From positions 186,001 to 250,000 of the forward strand of contig CAWFOR010000020.1 in the NCBI GenBank assembly GCA_963817485.1: a stretch of DNA of 64,000 nt, read 5' to 3'. The notes under the pieces are model-generated. The model had not been told where the DNA came from. It saw only the letters and a program-made list of their open reading frames with translations, and did not search any database. Positions 54,333-64,000 of the stretch are shown here, in pieces. Position numbers and translations under genes: made by a program. Each line of letters begins with the position of its first letter. Position 1 is the first letter of the stretch. Source of the stretch: Hyphomicrobium_A sp963817485 (GTDB taxonomy: Bacteria; Pseudomonadota; Alphaproteobacteria; Rhizobiales; Hyphomicrobiaceae).

Positions 54333-55861
54333 ATGCGGTCCACCATCCCAAACATCGGCGTGCGGCAACGGGCAGATAGGGCGAGACGGTCTCCACGGGG
54401 GCCGTTGGTGCGCCCGCGCGGCGCGTTTCTTGGCGGCCTCACGGGCGTTGTCGGTCTCGCTGCGAGCCTGTGGATCGTCTCGGTGCCGGCGCAGGCGGAG
54501 AGCCTGGTCGAGGCGCTGTCGGCGACCTATGGCTATAACCCGCGCCTCGACGCCGAGCGCGCCTTTGCCCGTGGCACCGACGAGGAGGTCGCGCGCGCCA
54601 TGTCGGGATACCGCCCGACCGTCACCGGCTCTGCCGACGTCAGCTGGGAGCGCACCGACCAACGTCCGTCCTCGCTCTTCGACGGCGTGACCAAGCCGCG
54701 CGGCTACACCATCCAGGGCATTCAGCCGATCTTCCGCGGGTTTCGCACCTATAACGCCGTCAACAACGCCGAAGCGACCGTGCGCGCCGAGCGCGAGAAC
54801 CTGCGCGACATCGAGCGCCAGGTGCTGCTGCAGGCGGTCACCGCCTACATGGACGTGGTGCGCGACCAGGAGCTCGTCCGCCTCAACGAGAACAACGTCA
54901 ACGTGCTGTCGCGCGAGTTGAAGGCCGCGCAGGACCGCTTCTCGGTCGGCGAGGTGACGCGCACCGACGTCGCCCAGGCGGAAGCGCGGCGCGCCGACTC
55001 GGTGTCCCGCCTCGATGCGGCCCGCGCCAACCTGCGCACCAGCCGTGGCAGCTTCCAGCAGGTCGTCGGCCATCCGCCCGAGGGCCTGTCGTGGCCCGGG
55101 CCGCCGGAGGAGGACATCCCCAAGTCGCTGCAGGATGCGACGGGCATCTGCAACAATGAGAACCCGCTGGTCGATTGCCGCGCTCTACCGCGAGCAGGCG
55201 GCGAAGTACCTCGTCGACCAGATCCGCGGCGAGCTGCTGCCGAGCGTGCAGCTCGAGGCGAGCTATACGGACCGGTTCGACGCCGCAGACGACCATCGAC
55301 GAGGCCGAGCAGGGTATCGTGACGGGGCGCCTGACGGTGCCGATCTACGAGGCGGGCGACGTCTACGCGCGCGTGCGCCAGGCCAAGCAGAACCACATCG
55401 GCGCCTTGCAGCAGATCGAGCAGATCCGCACCGAGCAGCAGCAGACGCTCGTCGCCGCGTGGTCGCAGCTCGAGGCCGCGCGGGCGCAGGTCGAGTCGGA
55501 CCGGGTCGCGGTTGAATCCAACAAGGTGGCGCTGCAAGGCGTGCGCGAGGAGGAGAAGGTCGGCCAGCGCACGCTGCTCGACGTGTTGAACGCCGAGCTC
55601 GAGTATTTGAACTCGCAGGTCAACCTGGAGACCGACCGCGCCACTCTGGTGATTGCGGCTTATTCGGTGATGTCGGCCATGGGCCGGCTCGACGTCGCCT
55701 GGATCGGTGCCGCGGCCTACGTCTACGACCCGAACGTTCACTACAAGGAGGTGCGCCGCAAGTGGATCGGCGTCTCCATCACGCATGCCGACGGCCGTGT
55801 CGAGCAGCTCGACACCACCCCCGTCGAGGAAGAGACGCCCCCCCTGCCCCCCGCGAAATAG
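54333..55861 (+). pseudogene. tolC: TolC family outer-membrane efflux channel, two frameshifts
   Basis: The region encodes a TolC-type outer-membrane channel of about 508 residues. It has a signal segment (GVVGLAASLWIVSVPAQA), AESLVEALSATYGYNPRLDAER, and two structural repeats with SVGEVTRTDVAQAEARRADSVSRLDAARANL and VGQRTLLDVLNAELEYLNSQVNL. The frame changes near 55170 (the correct continuation is AALYREQAAKYLVDQIRGELLPSVQLEASYTDRF) and again near 55285 (continuation TIDEAEQGIVTGRLTVPIYEAG). Each is a net +1, that is a 1-nt insertion or 2-nt deletion. It could pair with the HlyD/RbbA exporter. GGAG precedes the ATG at 54333. Confidence 0.92.
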
Positions 55862-55934
55862 GCTCGCGTAGCCACAACTCGCGCCACAAGACCGCCAAGG
55901 ATCGCCGCTAGCCTTCCCGCTAACGAAGGCTGCT

Positions 55935-55961
55935 GCCCGCACTGTTTGCGGGCCGGCTTTT
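55935..55961 (+). terminator. Intrinsic terminator after tolC
   Basis: GCCCGCA (55935-55941) pairs with TGCGGGC (55947-55953) over a 5-nt loop, followed by CGGCTTTT. Confidence 0.7.
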
Positions 55962-56109
55962 CGGTATGCTGTATCGATGCACGGGGGCGTCGGCGGCAGG
56001 CCCGCGATGGATTGTTGGGCGGGCTGCTGCATCGTAAGACCGGGTGGACGCCCAACCGCGAGCCGGCGCTCAAAGAGCCGCGGACGTGCGTTTTGACGAG
56101 GGTAGGCGC

Positions 56110-57291
56110 ATGAACAAGCCGCAGTTCGCTTCCGAGCCGAGCATGGAGGACATTCTCGCCTCCATCCGCAAAATGATCTCCGACGACCGTTCGGGACCAC
56201 GCCCGCTCCCCGACCAGATGACGCGCACTCCGTTCCCCGAGGCGACGGCGCCCGCCGAGACCTCCGGCCGCTGGGAGAACCGGGCCGAGACCGCTTCGAC
56301 CCCGGCCGCACGCCCCGCTTCGAGCCATGGCAGCCTGTCGGAAGCGATCAAGGCCGCGGCGCAGCCCCGCACGCTCGAGGAGCGCATCTCCGACCTCTTG
56401 GAGAAGGGCGTCGCCGCGCCAGCCGAGCCGCTCGCTTCCTTAGGAAGTCGCGCCCGCCCGGCGCCCACTCCCGAGCCCGCCGCTCCGAGCCGCACGGCGG
56501 CGCCGGCCGAGCCGTCCGCAGGCTCGAGCGCCGGAGCTGCACTTCCCTTTGGCACGCGCGCACCGGCGCCGGATCGTACCCAACCTTCAAGCGTTGCGTC
56601 GTCTGCTGCCGTGGCACCTGCCAAGGCGGCGCCGTCGGCGCCCGAACCGAAGGCCGATACGCAGCGTGTCATCGCCATGCCGTCGCGATATCCGGCGGCC
56701 CCGGCTGCGAGCCCGTCCGGATCAAACGGCGCGGCGCTCAACGGCCAAGTACATGGTGCCGCCGGCTCGTTCGGCAGCCGCGGCTCAACGCAGCCCGCGC
56801 GCCCGACGCCTGCAGCGGCGGAAGACGTCGCGCGCCCGAAGGAGCAGGATCATCAATCCGTCGCGCGTGATGGCGCGCACATCTCCGAGCCCGCTCCGGC
56901 GGAAGTCGTGAAAGCGGCCTTAAGCGAGGCCGCACCCGCTCCGGCGCCCGCAGGGCCTTCGGAGGCGCTGGTCGACGCCATGATCGAGCTCGTGAGAAAG
57001 GAGCCGTCATCGATGTCGGTGTTCACCTCGGGCGCGGCCTTCATCGGAGGCGTCAGCGAGAAGGGCGTGGGAGTCGAAAAGTCGGTCGCTGCTCACAAGA
57101 AGGGCCAGTCCACCGTGCCGGCACCCCAGGCTTCGCAAGCCGACGACAGCGTGCCGGAGCTCGACGGCGCTGCCGCCGAGCTGTTGCGCCCGATGCTGCG
57201 CCAGTGGCTCGCGGAAAATATGCCGCGCATCGTGGAAGCGGCACTGCGCAGCGAGATCACGAGCGGCGGCAAGGGCCCCGGCAAGGCCTGA
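56110..57291 (+). CDS. popZ: PopZ family protein (DUF2497), polar organizing protein
   Basis: The 393-residue protein has the two hallmark ends of the PopZ family: an N-terminal helix EPSMEDILASIRKMISDD (residues 9-26) and a C-terminal helical domain AAELLRPMLRQWLAENMPRIVEAALRSEI. Between them is a long Pro/Ala/Glu-rich disordered linker of about 300 residues. PopZ self-assembles at cell poles and anchors chromosome-segregation and cell-cycle proteins in Caulobacter; the linker here is longer than in Caulobacter. The ATG at 56110 follows GAGGGTAGG. It is upstream of valS, as in many Rhizobiales. Confidence 0.88.
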   Translation: MNKPQFASEPSMEDILASIRKMISDDRSGPRPLPDQMTRTPFPEATAPAETSGRWENRAETASTPAARPASSHGSLSEAIKAAAQPRTLEERISDLLEKGVAAPAEPLASLGSRARPAPTPEPAAPSRTAAPAEPSAGSSAGAALPFGTRAPAPDRTQPSSVASSAAVAPAKAAPSAPEPKADTQRVIAMPSRYPAAPAASPSGSNGAALNGQVHGAAGSFGSRGSTQPARPTPAAAEDVARPKEQDHQSVARDGAHISEPAPAEVVKAALSEAAPAPAPAGPSEALVDAMIELVRKEPSSMSVFTSGAAFIGGVSEKGVGVEKSVAAHKKGQSTVPAPQASQADDSVPELDGAAAELLRPMLRQWLAENMPRIVEAALRSEITSGGKGPGKA

Positions 57292-57434
57292 AGCGCGCGA
57301 TAATCTTCGCACTCTCAAGGGCATGCGCCGGCGCGCCGGGGATGGGCCCTGTCTCCATCACCGTTGACAGCGCGGGAAGCAAGATCGTAGGACCGTCGAC
57401 CTGCGCTCGACCCGGGACCCCCGCGAAACCTTCC

Positions 57435-60279
57435 ATGCTCGACAAGACGTATCAGCCCGCCGAGATCGAGCCGCGCATCCATGCCGAGTGGGAGGAGGCG
57501 CAAGCCTTCCGCGCCGGCCGGCCCGACCGCAAGGACGGCGAGCCCTACTGCATCGTCATCCCGCCGCCCAACGTGACCGGCTCGCTGCACATGGGGCACG
57601 CGTTGAACAATACGCTGCAGGACGTGCTCTGCCGCTTCGAGCGCATGCGCGGCAAGGACGTGCTCTGGCAGCCCGGCACCGATCACGCCGGCATCGCGAC
57701 GCAGATGGTGGTCGAGCGCCAGCTCATGGAGCGGCAGGAGCCGAACCGGCGCACGCTCGGGCGCGAGAAGTTCGTCGAGAAGGTGTGGGCGTGGAAGGAG
57801 GAGAGCGGCTCGGCAATCCTCAACCAGCTGAAGCGGCTCGGCGCCTCGTGCGACTGGAGCCGCGAGCGCTTCACCATGGACGAGGGTCTGTCGAAGGCCG
57901 TGCTCAAGGTCTTCGTCGATCTCTATAACGCCAAGCTCATCTACAAGGACAAGCGGCTCGTAAACTGGGACCCCAAGTTCCAGACCGCGATCTCCGACCT
58001 CGAGGTCGTGCAGGTCGAGGCGAAGGGCACGTTCAACTGGACCGCGGGCGATCCCGAGAAGCCGTTCGACGCGAAGGCGCTGGCGAAAGTGCTCGACCGC
58101 GATCCGTCCGGGCACATGTACCACTTCCGCTATCCGCTCAGCGCGAAGGTGCCGGGCTACGACAAGGACTACATCGTCGTCGCCACGACGCGGCCCGAGA
58201 CGATGCTGGGTGACACCGGCGTCGCCGTGCACCCGAGCGATGAGCGCTACGCGGCCCTCGTCAAGGCCAAGGCGAAAGTGAAGCTGCCGCTCGTTGGGCG
58301 CGAGATCCCGATCGTCGCCGACGAATACTCCGACCCGGAGAAGGGCTCGGGCGCGGTGAAGATCACGCCCGCGCACGACTTCAACGACTTCGAGGTCGGC
58401 AAGCGGCACAGCCTCGCGCAGATCAACATCTTCGACGAGAACGCCAACCTCAATCAGGAGGTGCCCGAGGCCTATCGCGGGATGGAGCGGTTTGCGGCGA
58501 GGAAGCGCATCGTCTCCGACCTGGAGGCGCTGGGCCTCGTCGAGAAGATCGAGCCGACGGGGCACACGGTGCCGCACGGCGACCGCTCCAACGCGGTCAT
58601 CGAGCCGTGGCTCACCGACCAGTGGTACGTGAATGCGGCCGAGCTGGCGAAGGCGGCGATCGCCGCGGTCGAGAACGGCAAGACGACGTTTGTGCCGAAG
58701 AACTGGGAGAAGACGTACTTCGAATGGATGCGCAACATCCAGCCGTGGTGCATCTCGCGCCAGCTCTGGTGGGGCCACCAGATCCCGGCGTGGTATCGGC
58801 AATCCCTCTGACGGTTAGTTCTTCGTCGCCGAAAGCGAGGCGGAAGCCGAAAGGCTCGCAGTTAAGCGGTTCCGAGAAACTGCGGGACAACCGGGTGCAG
58901 TATTCCAGTCGGCGGACGATCTGAACGATCTTCTGTCTAGCCCTCGGGACTTCAGCTGAAGCGCGACGAGGACGTGCTCGACACCTGGTTCTCGTCCGCG
59001 CTGTGGCCGTTCTCCACGCTCGGCTGGCCCGACAAGACGCCGGAGCTGAAGCGCTACTACCCGACGACCGTGCTCGTGACCGGCTTCGACATCATCTTCT
59101 TCTGGGTCGCCCGCATGATGATGATGGGCCTCTACTTCATGAAGGAGGTGCCGTTCCACGACGTCTACATCCACGCCCTCGTGCGCGACGAGAAGGGGCA
59201 GAAGATGTCGAAGTCGAAGGGCAACGTCATGGACCCGCTCGTCCTCGTCGACACCTACGGCGCGGACGCGCTGCGCTTCACGCTCGCCGCCATGGCCGCG
59301 CAGGGGCGCGACATCAAGCTGTCGACGAGCCGCGTCGAAGGCTACCGCAATTTCGCGACCAAGCTCTGGAACGCCTCGCGCTTCGCCGAGATGAACGAGT
59401 GCGTGCGCAAGCGCGGCTTCGATCCGGCAGGCGTCAAGCAGACGATCAACCGCTGGATCGTGGGCGAGACCGAGCGCGCGGCGACCGCCGTCACCGAGAG
59501 CATCGAGGCCTACAAGTTCAACGAGGCCGCCGCCGCCATCTACGAGTTCGTGTGGGGCGTGTTCTGCGACTGGTACCTCGAGCTGATCAAGCCGACGCTT
59601 CTCGGCGACGACGACGCGGCGAAGACCGAGACGCGCGCGACGGTCGCCTGGACGCTCGACCAAATCCTGAAGCTCTTGCATCCGTTCATGCCCTTCATCA
59701 CCGAGGAGCTGTGGGCGCACATGGTCGAGCACGGCGAGCAGCGCGAGAACCTGTTGGCGCTCTCCCAGTGGCCGAAGCTGTCGGGGCTCACGGACGCGGC
59801 GGTCGAGGAGGAGATCGGCTGGGTCGTGCGTCTCGTGAACGAGATCCGCTCCGTGCGCACCGAGATGAACGTGCCGGTCGGCGGCCAAGATCCCGCTCGC
59901 GCTTCCGGGCGCGGGCGCCGCCTTGAAAGAGCGCGCAAAGAAGCACCAGGAGACGATCAGCCGGCTCGCGCGCCTGGAAAGCATCACCTTCCCCAAGGCG
60001 GCACCGAAAGGCGCGGCGGTTATCGTCGTCGGCGACACGTCGGCCGCGCTGCCGCTTGCCGGCGTCATCGACACGGGCGCGGAGATGAAGCGGCTCGGGC
60101 GCGAGATCGAGAAGGCGCAGGGCGATCTCGACAAGATGGATGCGAAGCTCTCCAACCCGCAGTTCATGGCCAAGGCCAAGGAAGAGGCGGTCGAGGAGGC
60201 ACGCGAGCGCAAGGCGGAGCTGGAAGAGGCTCTTAAGCGTCTGCGCGCGGCTGTTAAGCGACTAGAGGCTGCCGTTTAG
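57435..60279 (+). pseudogene. valS: Valine-tRNA ligase, three frameshifts and one in-frame stop
   Basis: The region encodes a class I valyl-tRNA synthetase of about 948 residues: PPNVTGSLHMGHAL (HIGH motif), WQPGTDHAGIATQ, the editing domain, QLWWGHQIPAW, LDTWFSSALWPFSTLGWP, GQKMSKSKGN (KMSKS), an anticodon-binding domain and a C-terminal coiled coil. Four lesions were found: an inserted C near 58797 giving an early TGA; TAG at 58816-58818 in the restored frame; a lost base near 58953, after which QLKRDEDVLDTW resumes; and an extra base near 59882, after which AKIPLALPGAG continues. The intervening sequence still reads FFVAESEAEAERLAVKRF in the third frame, so no insertion element is present. 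The gene is essential, so sequence error is likely. Confidence 0.93.
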
Positions 60280-60564
60280 CGAAGTTGCGGCGCTGTTAGC
60301 GCGCTCTTTACGAATTTACGCTGCTGTGGGATGTGGCAGACAGGCCACGACCGAGGTGCGCTATTGCCACCATCGCGCCATAATGGCCCGGCAGCGTGAT
60401 CATACGGGAAATCGAGGGAACACGCGGACGGTGGCGGCAAGCCACGGCCGTGCACGGCACGTCATTGCAAAGGCTCAAGAAGCAGCCTTCGCCCGATGCG
60501 AGCGGCAATGCCCATATTAGGGCACCCGATCATCCGCATCCGAAGCTGCGAGGACCAGAACTAC

Positions 60565-62289
60565 ATGGACGCCAAGACGTTCGACAAGTCGAAACTTCCG
60601 AGCCGGCACGTGACCGAAGGGCCGACGCGCGCGCCGCATCGTTCCTACTACTACGCCATGGGCCTCGAGGAGCAGCACATCCACCGCCCGTTCGTCGGCG
60701 TCGTGTCGTGCTGGAACGAGGCCGCCCCCTGCAACATCGCGCTGATGCGCCAGGCGCAGTCGGCAAAGGTCGGCGTCGATGAGGGCGGCGGCACTCCGCG
60801 GGAGTTCTGCACCATCACCGTCACCGACGGCATCGCCATGGGCCACCAGGGCATGAAGTCCTCGCTCGTGTCGCGCGAGGTGATCGCCAATTCGATCGAG
60901 CTCACCATGCGCGGCCACTGCTACGACGCACTCGTCGGCATCGCCGGCTGCGACAAGTCGCTGCCCGGCATCATGATGGCGATGCTGCGCCTCAACGTAC
61001 CGTCCGTCTTCATGTACGGCGGCTCGATCCTGCCCGGCCGGTTCCAGGGCCGCGACGTCACCGTGGTCGACGTGTTCGAAGGCGTCGGCATGTATTCCGC
61101 AGGCCGAATGACGGCGGAGGAGTTGCACGATCTCGAATGCCACGCTTGCCCGTCCGCGGGCTCGTGCGGCGGCCAGTTCACCGCCAACACCATGGCCTGC
61201 GTGTCCGAAGCGATCGGGCTCGCGCTGCCTGGCTCGGCCGGTGCGCCGGCTCCCTACGAGAGCCGCGACGTCTACGCGCTGGAAAGCGGCAAAGCCGTCA
61301 TGAACTTGCTCGCGCGCGGCATCCGTCCGCGTGACATCGCTACGCGCGAAGCCTTCGTGAACGCTGCGGTCGTCGTCGCCGCGACCGGCGGCTCGACCAA
61401 TGCCGCGCTGCATCTGCCTGCCATGGCACACGAGGCCGGCATCGACTTCGACCTGTTCGCGGTCGCCGAGATCTTCAAACGCACGCCCTACATCGCCGAC
61501 CTCAAGCCCGGCGGAAAATTCGTCGCCAAGGATGTCTACGACATCGGCGGCGTGCCGCAGATCCTGAAGGCACTGCTCGATGGCGGCATGCTCGACGGCG
61601 ACTGCTTGACCGTCACCGGGCGTACGATGCGCCAGAACCTCGAGAGCGTGAAATTCAACGCCGACCAGAAGGTCGTGCGCGCCGTGTCCAATCCGCTCTC
61701 GCCCACCGGCGGCGTCGTCGGCCTCAAGGGCTCGCTCGCCCCCGAGGGCGCGATCGTCAAGGTCGCCGGGCTGAAGAAGCTGCAGTTCCGCGGGCCAGCT
61801 CGCATCTTCGACTGCGAGGAGGACGCCTTCGCGGCCGTCGAGGCACGCCAGTACAAGGAAGGCGACGTCATCGTCATCCGCTACGAGGGCCCCAAGGGCG
61901 GCCCCGGCATGCGCGAGATGCTGTCGACCACCGCGGCGCTCTACGGCCAGGGCGCCGGCGAGAAGGTCGCGCTGATCACGGACGGGCGTTTCTCCGGCGG
62001 CACGCGCGGCTTCTGCATCGGCCACGTGGGGCCGGAGGCGGCCGTCGGCGGTCCGATCGGCCTGCTGAAAGATGGCGACATTATTTCGATCGACGCCGAC
62101 AAGGGCACGCTTGACGTGGAAGTCGACGCCGCGGAGCTGGCGGCGAGGGCGAAAGTGTGGCGAGCGCCGCCCAATCCCTACCAAAGTGGTGCGCTAAGAA
62201 AATACGCAAATCAGGTCGGGCCGGCGCGTAATGGCGCCGTGACCCACGCGGGCGGCAAAGCGGAAGTGGTCTGTTATGCGGACATCTAG
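60565..62289 (+). CDS. ilvD: Dihydroxy-acid dehydratase
   Basis: IlvD dehydrates 2,3-dihydroxy-isovalerate and -methylvalerate in valine, leucine and isoleucine synthesis. The 574-residue enzyme has the iron-sulfur cysteines in AAPCN, AGCDKSLPGIMMAM and CPSAGSCGGQFTANTM, and the C-terminal ITDGRFSGGTRGFCIGHVGPEAAVGGPI motif. ATG 60565 matches family N-termini; the frame is open further upstream without protein-like sequence. The 285-nt upstream gap has no gene. The last codons overlap the Sel1-like gene by 14 nt. Confidence 0.95.
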   Translation: MDAKTFDKSKLPSRHVTEGPTRAPHRSYYYAMGLEEQHIHRPFVGVVSCWNEAAPCNIALMRQAQSAKVGVDEGGGTPREFCTITVTDGIAMGHQGMKSSLVSREVIANSIELTMRGHCYDALVGIAGCDKSLPGIMMAMLRLNVPSVFMYGGSILPGRFQGRDVTVVDVFEGVGMYSAGRMTAEELHDLECHACPSAGSCGGQFTANTMACVSEAIGLALPGSAGAPAPYESRDVYALESGKAVMNLLARGIRPRDIATREAFVNAAVVVAATGGSTNAALHLPAMAHEAGIDFDLFAVAEIFKRTPYIADLKPGGKFVAKDVYDIGGVPQILKALLDGGMLDGDCLTVTGRTMRQNLESVKFNADQKVVRAVSNPLSPTGGVVGLKGSLAPEGAIVKVAGLKKLQFRGPARIFDCEEDAFAAVEARQYKEGDVIVIRYEGPKGGPGMREMLSTTAALYGQGAGEKVALITDGRFSGGTRGFCIGHVGPEAAVGGPIGLLKDGDIISIDADKGTLDVEVDAAELAARAKVWRAPPNPYQSGALRKYANQVGPARNGAVTHAGGKAEVVCYADI

Positions 62290-63295
62290 GCAGACGATCG
62301 GGGGTATCCTCGCGGGGCTCGCGCTGTGTCTCAGCGCTCTCTGCGTCGCGGCCGCGCCGGGCAACTACCGCTCGCCGCAGGACGCGCTCGACCAGGGCAT
62401 CGGCGCCTTCAACGGCGGCTACTACGAGATCGCCATTCCGGCGCTCGAGTATGCGGCCGAGGCGAAGCTGTTCCTCGCGCCTTACTATCTTGCCCGCATC
62501 TACGCCGACAACAACGGCTCGCACACCGACCACGCCAAGGCTTACGAACTCTACATGAAGATCGCCGAGGAGCACACCGACGTCGATCCCGACGACGATC
62601 AGCGCGCACCCTACGTGGCGAAGGCGATGACGCAGATCGCCGGCTACCTGCAGAGCGGGTTGCCGGAGGCGGGCGTGAAGCCGAATGCGCGCATTGCGGC
62701 GGAGTACCTGCGCGAGGCCGCGCAGTTCTTCCGCGACGAGGACGCGCAATTCGAGTTGGCGAAATTGTATCTCCGCGGCGACGGCATCGAGAGCGACGTG
62801 CCCTACGCAAAGCACTGGCTGTCGGTGCTGAGCCAGAAGGGCCATCCCGGCGCGCAGGCGTTCCTCGCCGATCTGTTGTGGCGCGGGAAGTACATGCAGG
62901 CCGATCCCGTGCGCGCGCTCGCGCTCATCTCGGTCGCGGTTGCGAACGCGCCGCCCTACGAGCGCGTGTGGATCGAGGACATCTACCAGAACATCTATTG
63001 CGGCGCGGCGCAGGGCATCCGCAAACAGGCGACGGGCCTCGTCGCCGACTGGCGCACGCGCTACGGCCGCAAGCCGGATGAGGTGCGTGACCGCACCGGC
63101 CTTGCTGCGCTCAGCACGCAAGCCGTGCGCACCTGCCAGGATGGCGAACCGGTGCCCTTCGATATGGGCGTCGTATCGGCGCAGCCGGGCAAGGCCGTGC
63201 CGCCGCCGGGGCAGCAGGACTTCGTCAAGGGCGCGGCCAGCCCCGGCATGCGCGACGTCGGCGCCAGCGTCACCACGCCGGCTCCCGGGCAATAA
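62276..63295 (+). CDS. Exported Sel1-like repeat (TPR-type) protein
   Basis: The 339-residue precursor has a signal peptide (TIGGILAGLALCLSALCVAAA), then Sel1/TPR-like helical repeats (GAFNGGYYEIAIPALEYAAEAKLFLAPYYLARIYADN, DAQFELAKLYLRGDGIESDVPYAKHWLSVLSQKGHPGAQAFLADLLWRG). The C-terminus is Pro/Gly-rich. Such proteins scaffold protein-protein interactions in the periplasm; no partner is indicated. It starts inside the 3' end of ilvD in another frame, so translation is probably coupled. Confidence 0.85.
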   Translation: MRTSRQTIGGILAGLALCLSALCVAAAPGNYRSPQDALDQGIGAFNGGYYEIAIPALEYAAEAKLFLAPYYLARIYADNNGSHTDHAKAYELYMKIAEEHTDVDPDDDQRAPYVAKAMTQIAGYLQSGLPEAGVKPNARIAAEYLREAAQFFRDEDAQFELAKLYLRGDGIESDVPYAKHWLSVLSQKGHPGAQAFLADLLWRGKYMQADPVRALALISVAVANAPPYERVWIEDIYQNIYCGAAQGIRKQATGLVADWRTRYGRKPDEVRDRTGLAALSTQAVRTCQDGEPVPFDMGVVSAQPGKAVPPPGQQDFVKGAASPGMRDVGASVTTPAPGQ

Positions 63296-63325
63296 TCTTT
63301 TCAAGCGAGCTAGCGATCGTTGGCC

Positions 63326-63348
63326 ACGCGCCGGTCATGCCGGCGCGT
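63326..63348. terminator. Hairpin between convergent genes
   Basis: ACGCGCCGG (63326-63334) pairs perfectly with CCGGCGCGT (63340-63348) around a loop containing the macrodomain gene stop codon. There is no strong T-tract on either strand, so terminator function is uncertain. Confidence 0.4.
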
Positions 63349-63865
63349 CGACGAGCCGGCGCAGGCAATTGGCCGCCATGGTGTCGAAGGCGACGAGCTT
63401 GATGTGGAGCCCCGCAGCCGCGCCCTCCTTGCGACATACCTCGACCGCCGTGCGGCAGGCTTCCTCCAGGGGATAGCCGAAGAGGCCCGTGCTGATGGAA
63501 GGAAACGCGATCGACGCGCAGCCATTGTCGGCGGCAAGCTTGATCGATGCGGCGTAGGCCGAGGCGAGCAGGCGGCGTGCCTCGGCCGGGTCATGCTTGG
63601 AATAGACGGGACCGACGGCGTGGATGATGTACTTCGCCGTCTTGATGCCGAACGCCGGCGTGATCACGGCCGAGCCGGTCGGGCACTCGCCAATGGCGCG
63701 GCAGGCCGCGGTCAGCTCAGCGACTCCGGCCGCCCTGAAGATCGCGCCGCAGACGCCGCCGCCCGCGAGTAGCACGCTGTTGGCGGCGTTGACGATGGCA
63801 TCCGCCTCGATCCTCGTCAGATCGCCTTCGGTCACGGAGAGCTGGAAGGCGGCGGGATCAGGCAT
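63335..63865 (-). CDS. Macrodomain protein (O-acetyl-ADP-ribose deacetylase type)
   Basis: The 176-residue protein is a single macrodomain: DAIVNAANSVLLAGGGVCGAIFRAAG (residues 22-47) binds ADP-ribose, with GSAVITPAFGIKTAKYIIHAVGP and IAFPSISTGLFGYPLEEA completing the pocket. It matches the MacroD/YmdB-like subgroup that hydrolyses O-acetyl-ADP-ribose and mono-ADP-ribosylated substrates. It converges with the Sel1-like gene. Confidence 0.93.
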   Translation of the reverse strand: MPDPAAFQLSVTEGDLTRIEADAIVNAANSVLLAGGGVCGAIFRAAGVAELTAACRAIGECPTGSAVITPAFGIKTAKYIIHAVGPVYSKHDPAEARRLLASAYAASIKLAADNGCASIAFPSISTGLFGYPLEEACRTAVEVCRKEGAAAGLHIKLVAFDTMAANCLRRLVDAPA

Positions 63866-63912
63866 GCCGGCGATGCTGTGCCGCGCGAGCTAGGCGCGAG
63901 GGAATGCGATCA

Positions 63913-63942
63913 GGACCGCATCCGCGCAGGCGGATACGGTCC
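63913..63942. other. Strong hairpin near the right edge
   Basis: GGACCG-C-ATCCGC-GCAG-GCGGAT-A-CGGTCC forms a 12-bp stem with one symmetric mismatch. A minus-strand frame is also open from the window edge to TAG at 63890; its visible 36 residues (ending NLAFKPFGTVSACADAVLIAFPRA) are too few to identify, so no CDS is called. Confidence 0.4.
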
Positions 63943-64000
63943 CAAAAGGTTTGAAAGCCAGGTTCAGTGGCGCGAGAGGCTGAGCGCGGCAGAGGCGCCG

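Noticed and set aside
58812..58973. Insertion element interrupting valS
   Set aside because: The segment between the two large frames still translates as the valS connecting region in a third frame, with no terminal repeats or target duplication.
63890..64000. Partial minus-strand reading frame at the right edge
   Set aside because: Only 36 codons are visible, with no recognisable motif; recorded with the hairpin entry instead of as a CDS.

Overview
The window is GC-rich chromosomal DNA from an alphaproteobacterium, most likely order Hyphomicrobiales. The evidence is gene content and order: glyA-nrdR-ribD-ribE-ribB(X)-ribH-nusB-thiL, isoaspartyl methyltransferase-tolC-popZ(DUF2497)-valS, an NDUFA12-like complex I protein next to a DUF2155 protein, an ldtR/L,D-transpeptidase pair, ALAS-type hemA and a B12-dependent ribonucleotide reductase. 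The genus cannot be fixed from the sequence alone. I see no phage, insertion sequence, CRISPR array or rRNA operon; the window is mostly core genome.

Layout. 0-16 kb: tautomerase, DUF486 and SDR proteins, a small sortase-like membrane protein, aspartate aminotransferase, an EF-G-like GTPase, a fluoride module (promoter, crcB riboswitch, crcB, DUF190), a carotenoid oxygenase, a catalase-related peroxidase, a Tat-exported MsrB, sfsA, a frameshifted cinA-like gene and an RlpA-like protein. 16-24 kb: nrdJ (two frameshifts), NDUFA12-like, DUF2155, hemB and an extensin-like peptidase. 24-38 kb: an enoyl-CoA hydratase-family hydrolase, ldtR plus a first L,D-transpeptidase, hemA behind a perfect FNR/FixK box, glyA, nrdR, two tandem palindromic repeats, the riboflavin operon running into nusB and a frameshifted thiL, a second L,D-transpeptidase and a site-2-type protease.

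38.5-52.7 kb is the most distinctive part. It is a stress island of universal stress proteins, two small cytochromes c, a flavin reductase, an HlyD/RbbA/ABC-2 exporter, a Cys-rich secreted protein, an isoaspartyl methyltransferase followed by an erythromycin-esterase/ChaB fusion, a hibernation factor, an orphan Crp/FNR-type HTH protein, an unknown alpha-helical protein and an Nramp-like transporter. Six TTGAT-N4-ATCAA-type boxes lie in its intergenic regions, several with a -10 element 22-25 nt downstream, so much of it looks like one low-oxygen regulon. One intergenic region also holds a candidate terminator-ended sRNA with a CU-rich loop.

52.8-64 kb: tRNA-Asn and tRNA-Cys, a second isoaspartyl methyltransferase, tolC (two frameshifts), popZ, valS (three frameshifts and one stop), ilvD, a Sel1-like protein and a macrodomain protein.

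A caution: about a dozen apparent single- or double-base indels disrupt otherwise conserved genes, including ones expected to be essential (valS, thiL, and nrdJ if it is the only reductase). Sequencing or assembly error is the simplest explanation, so the broken genes should not be read as true losses without raw-read support.
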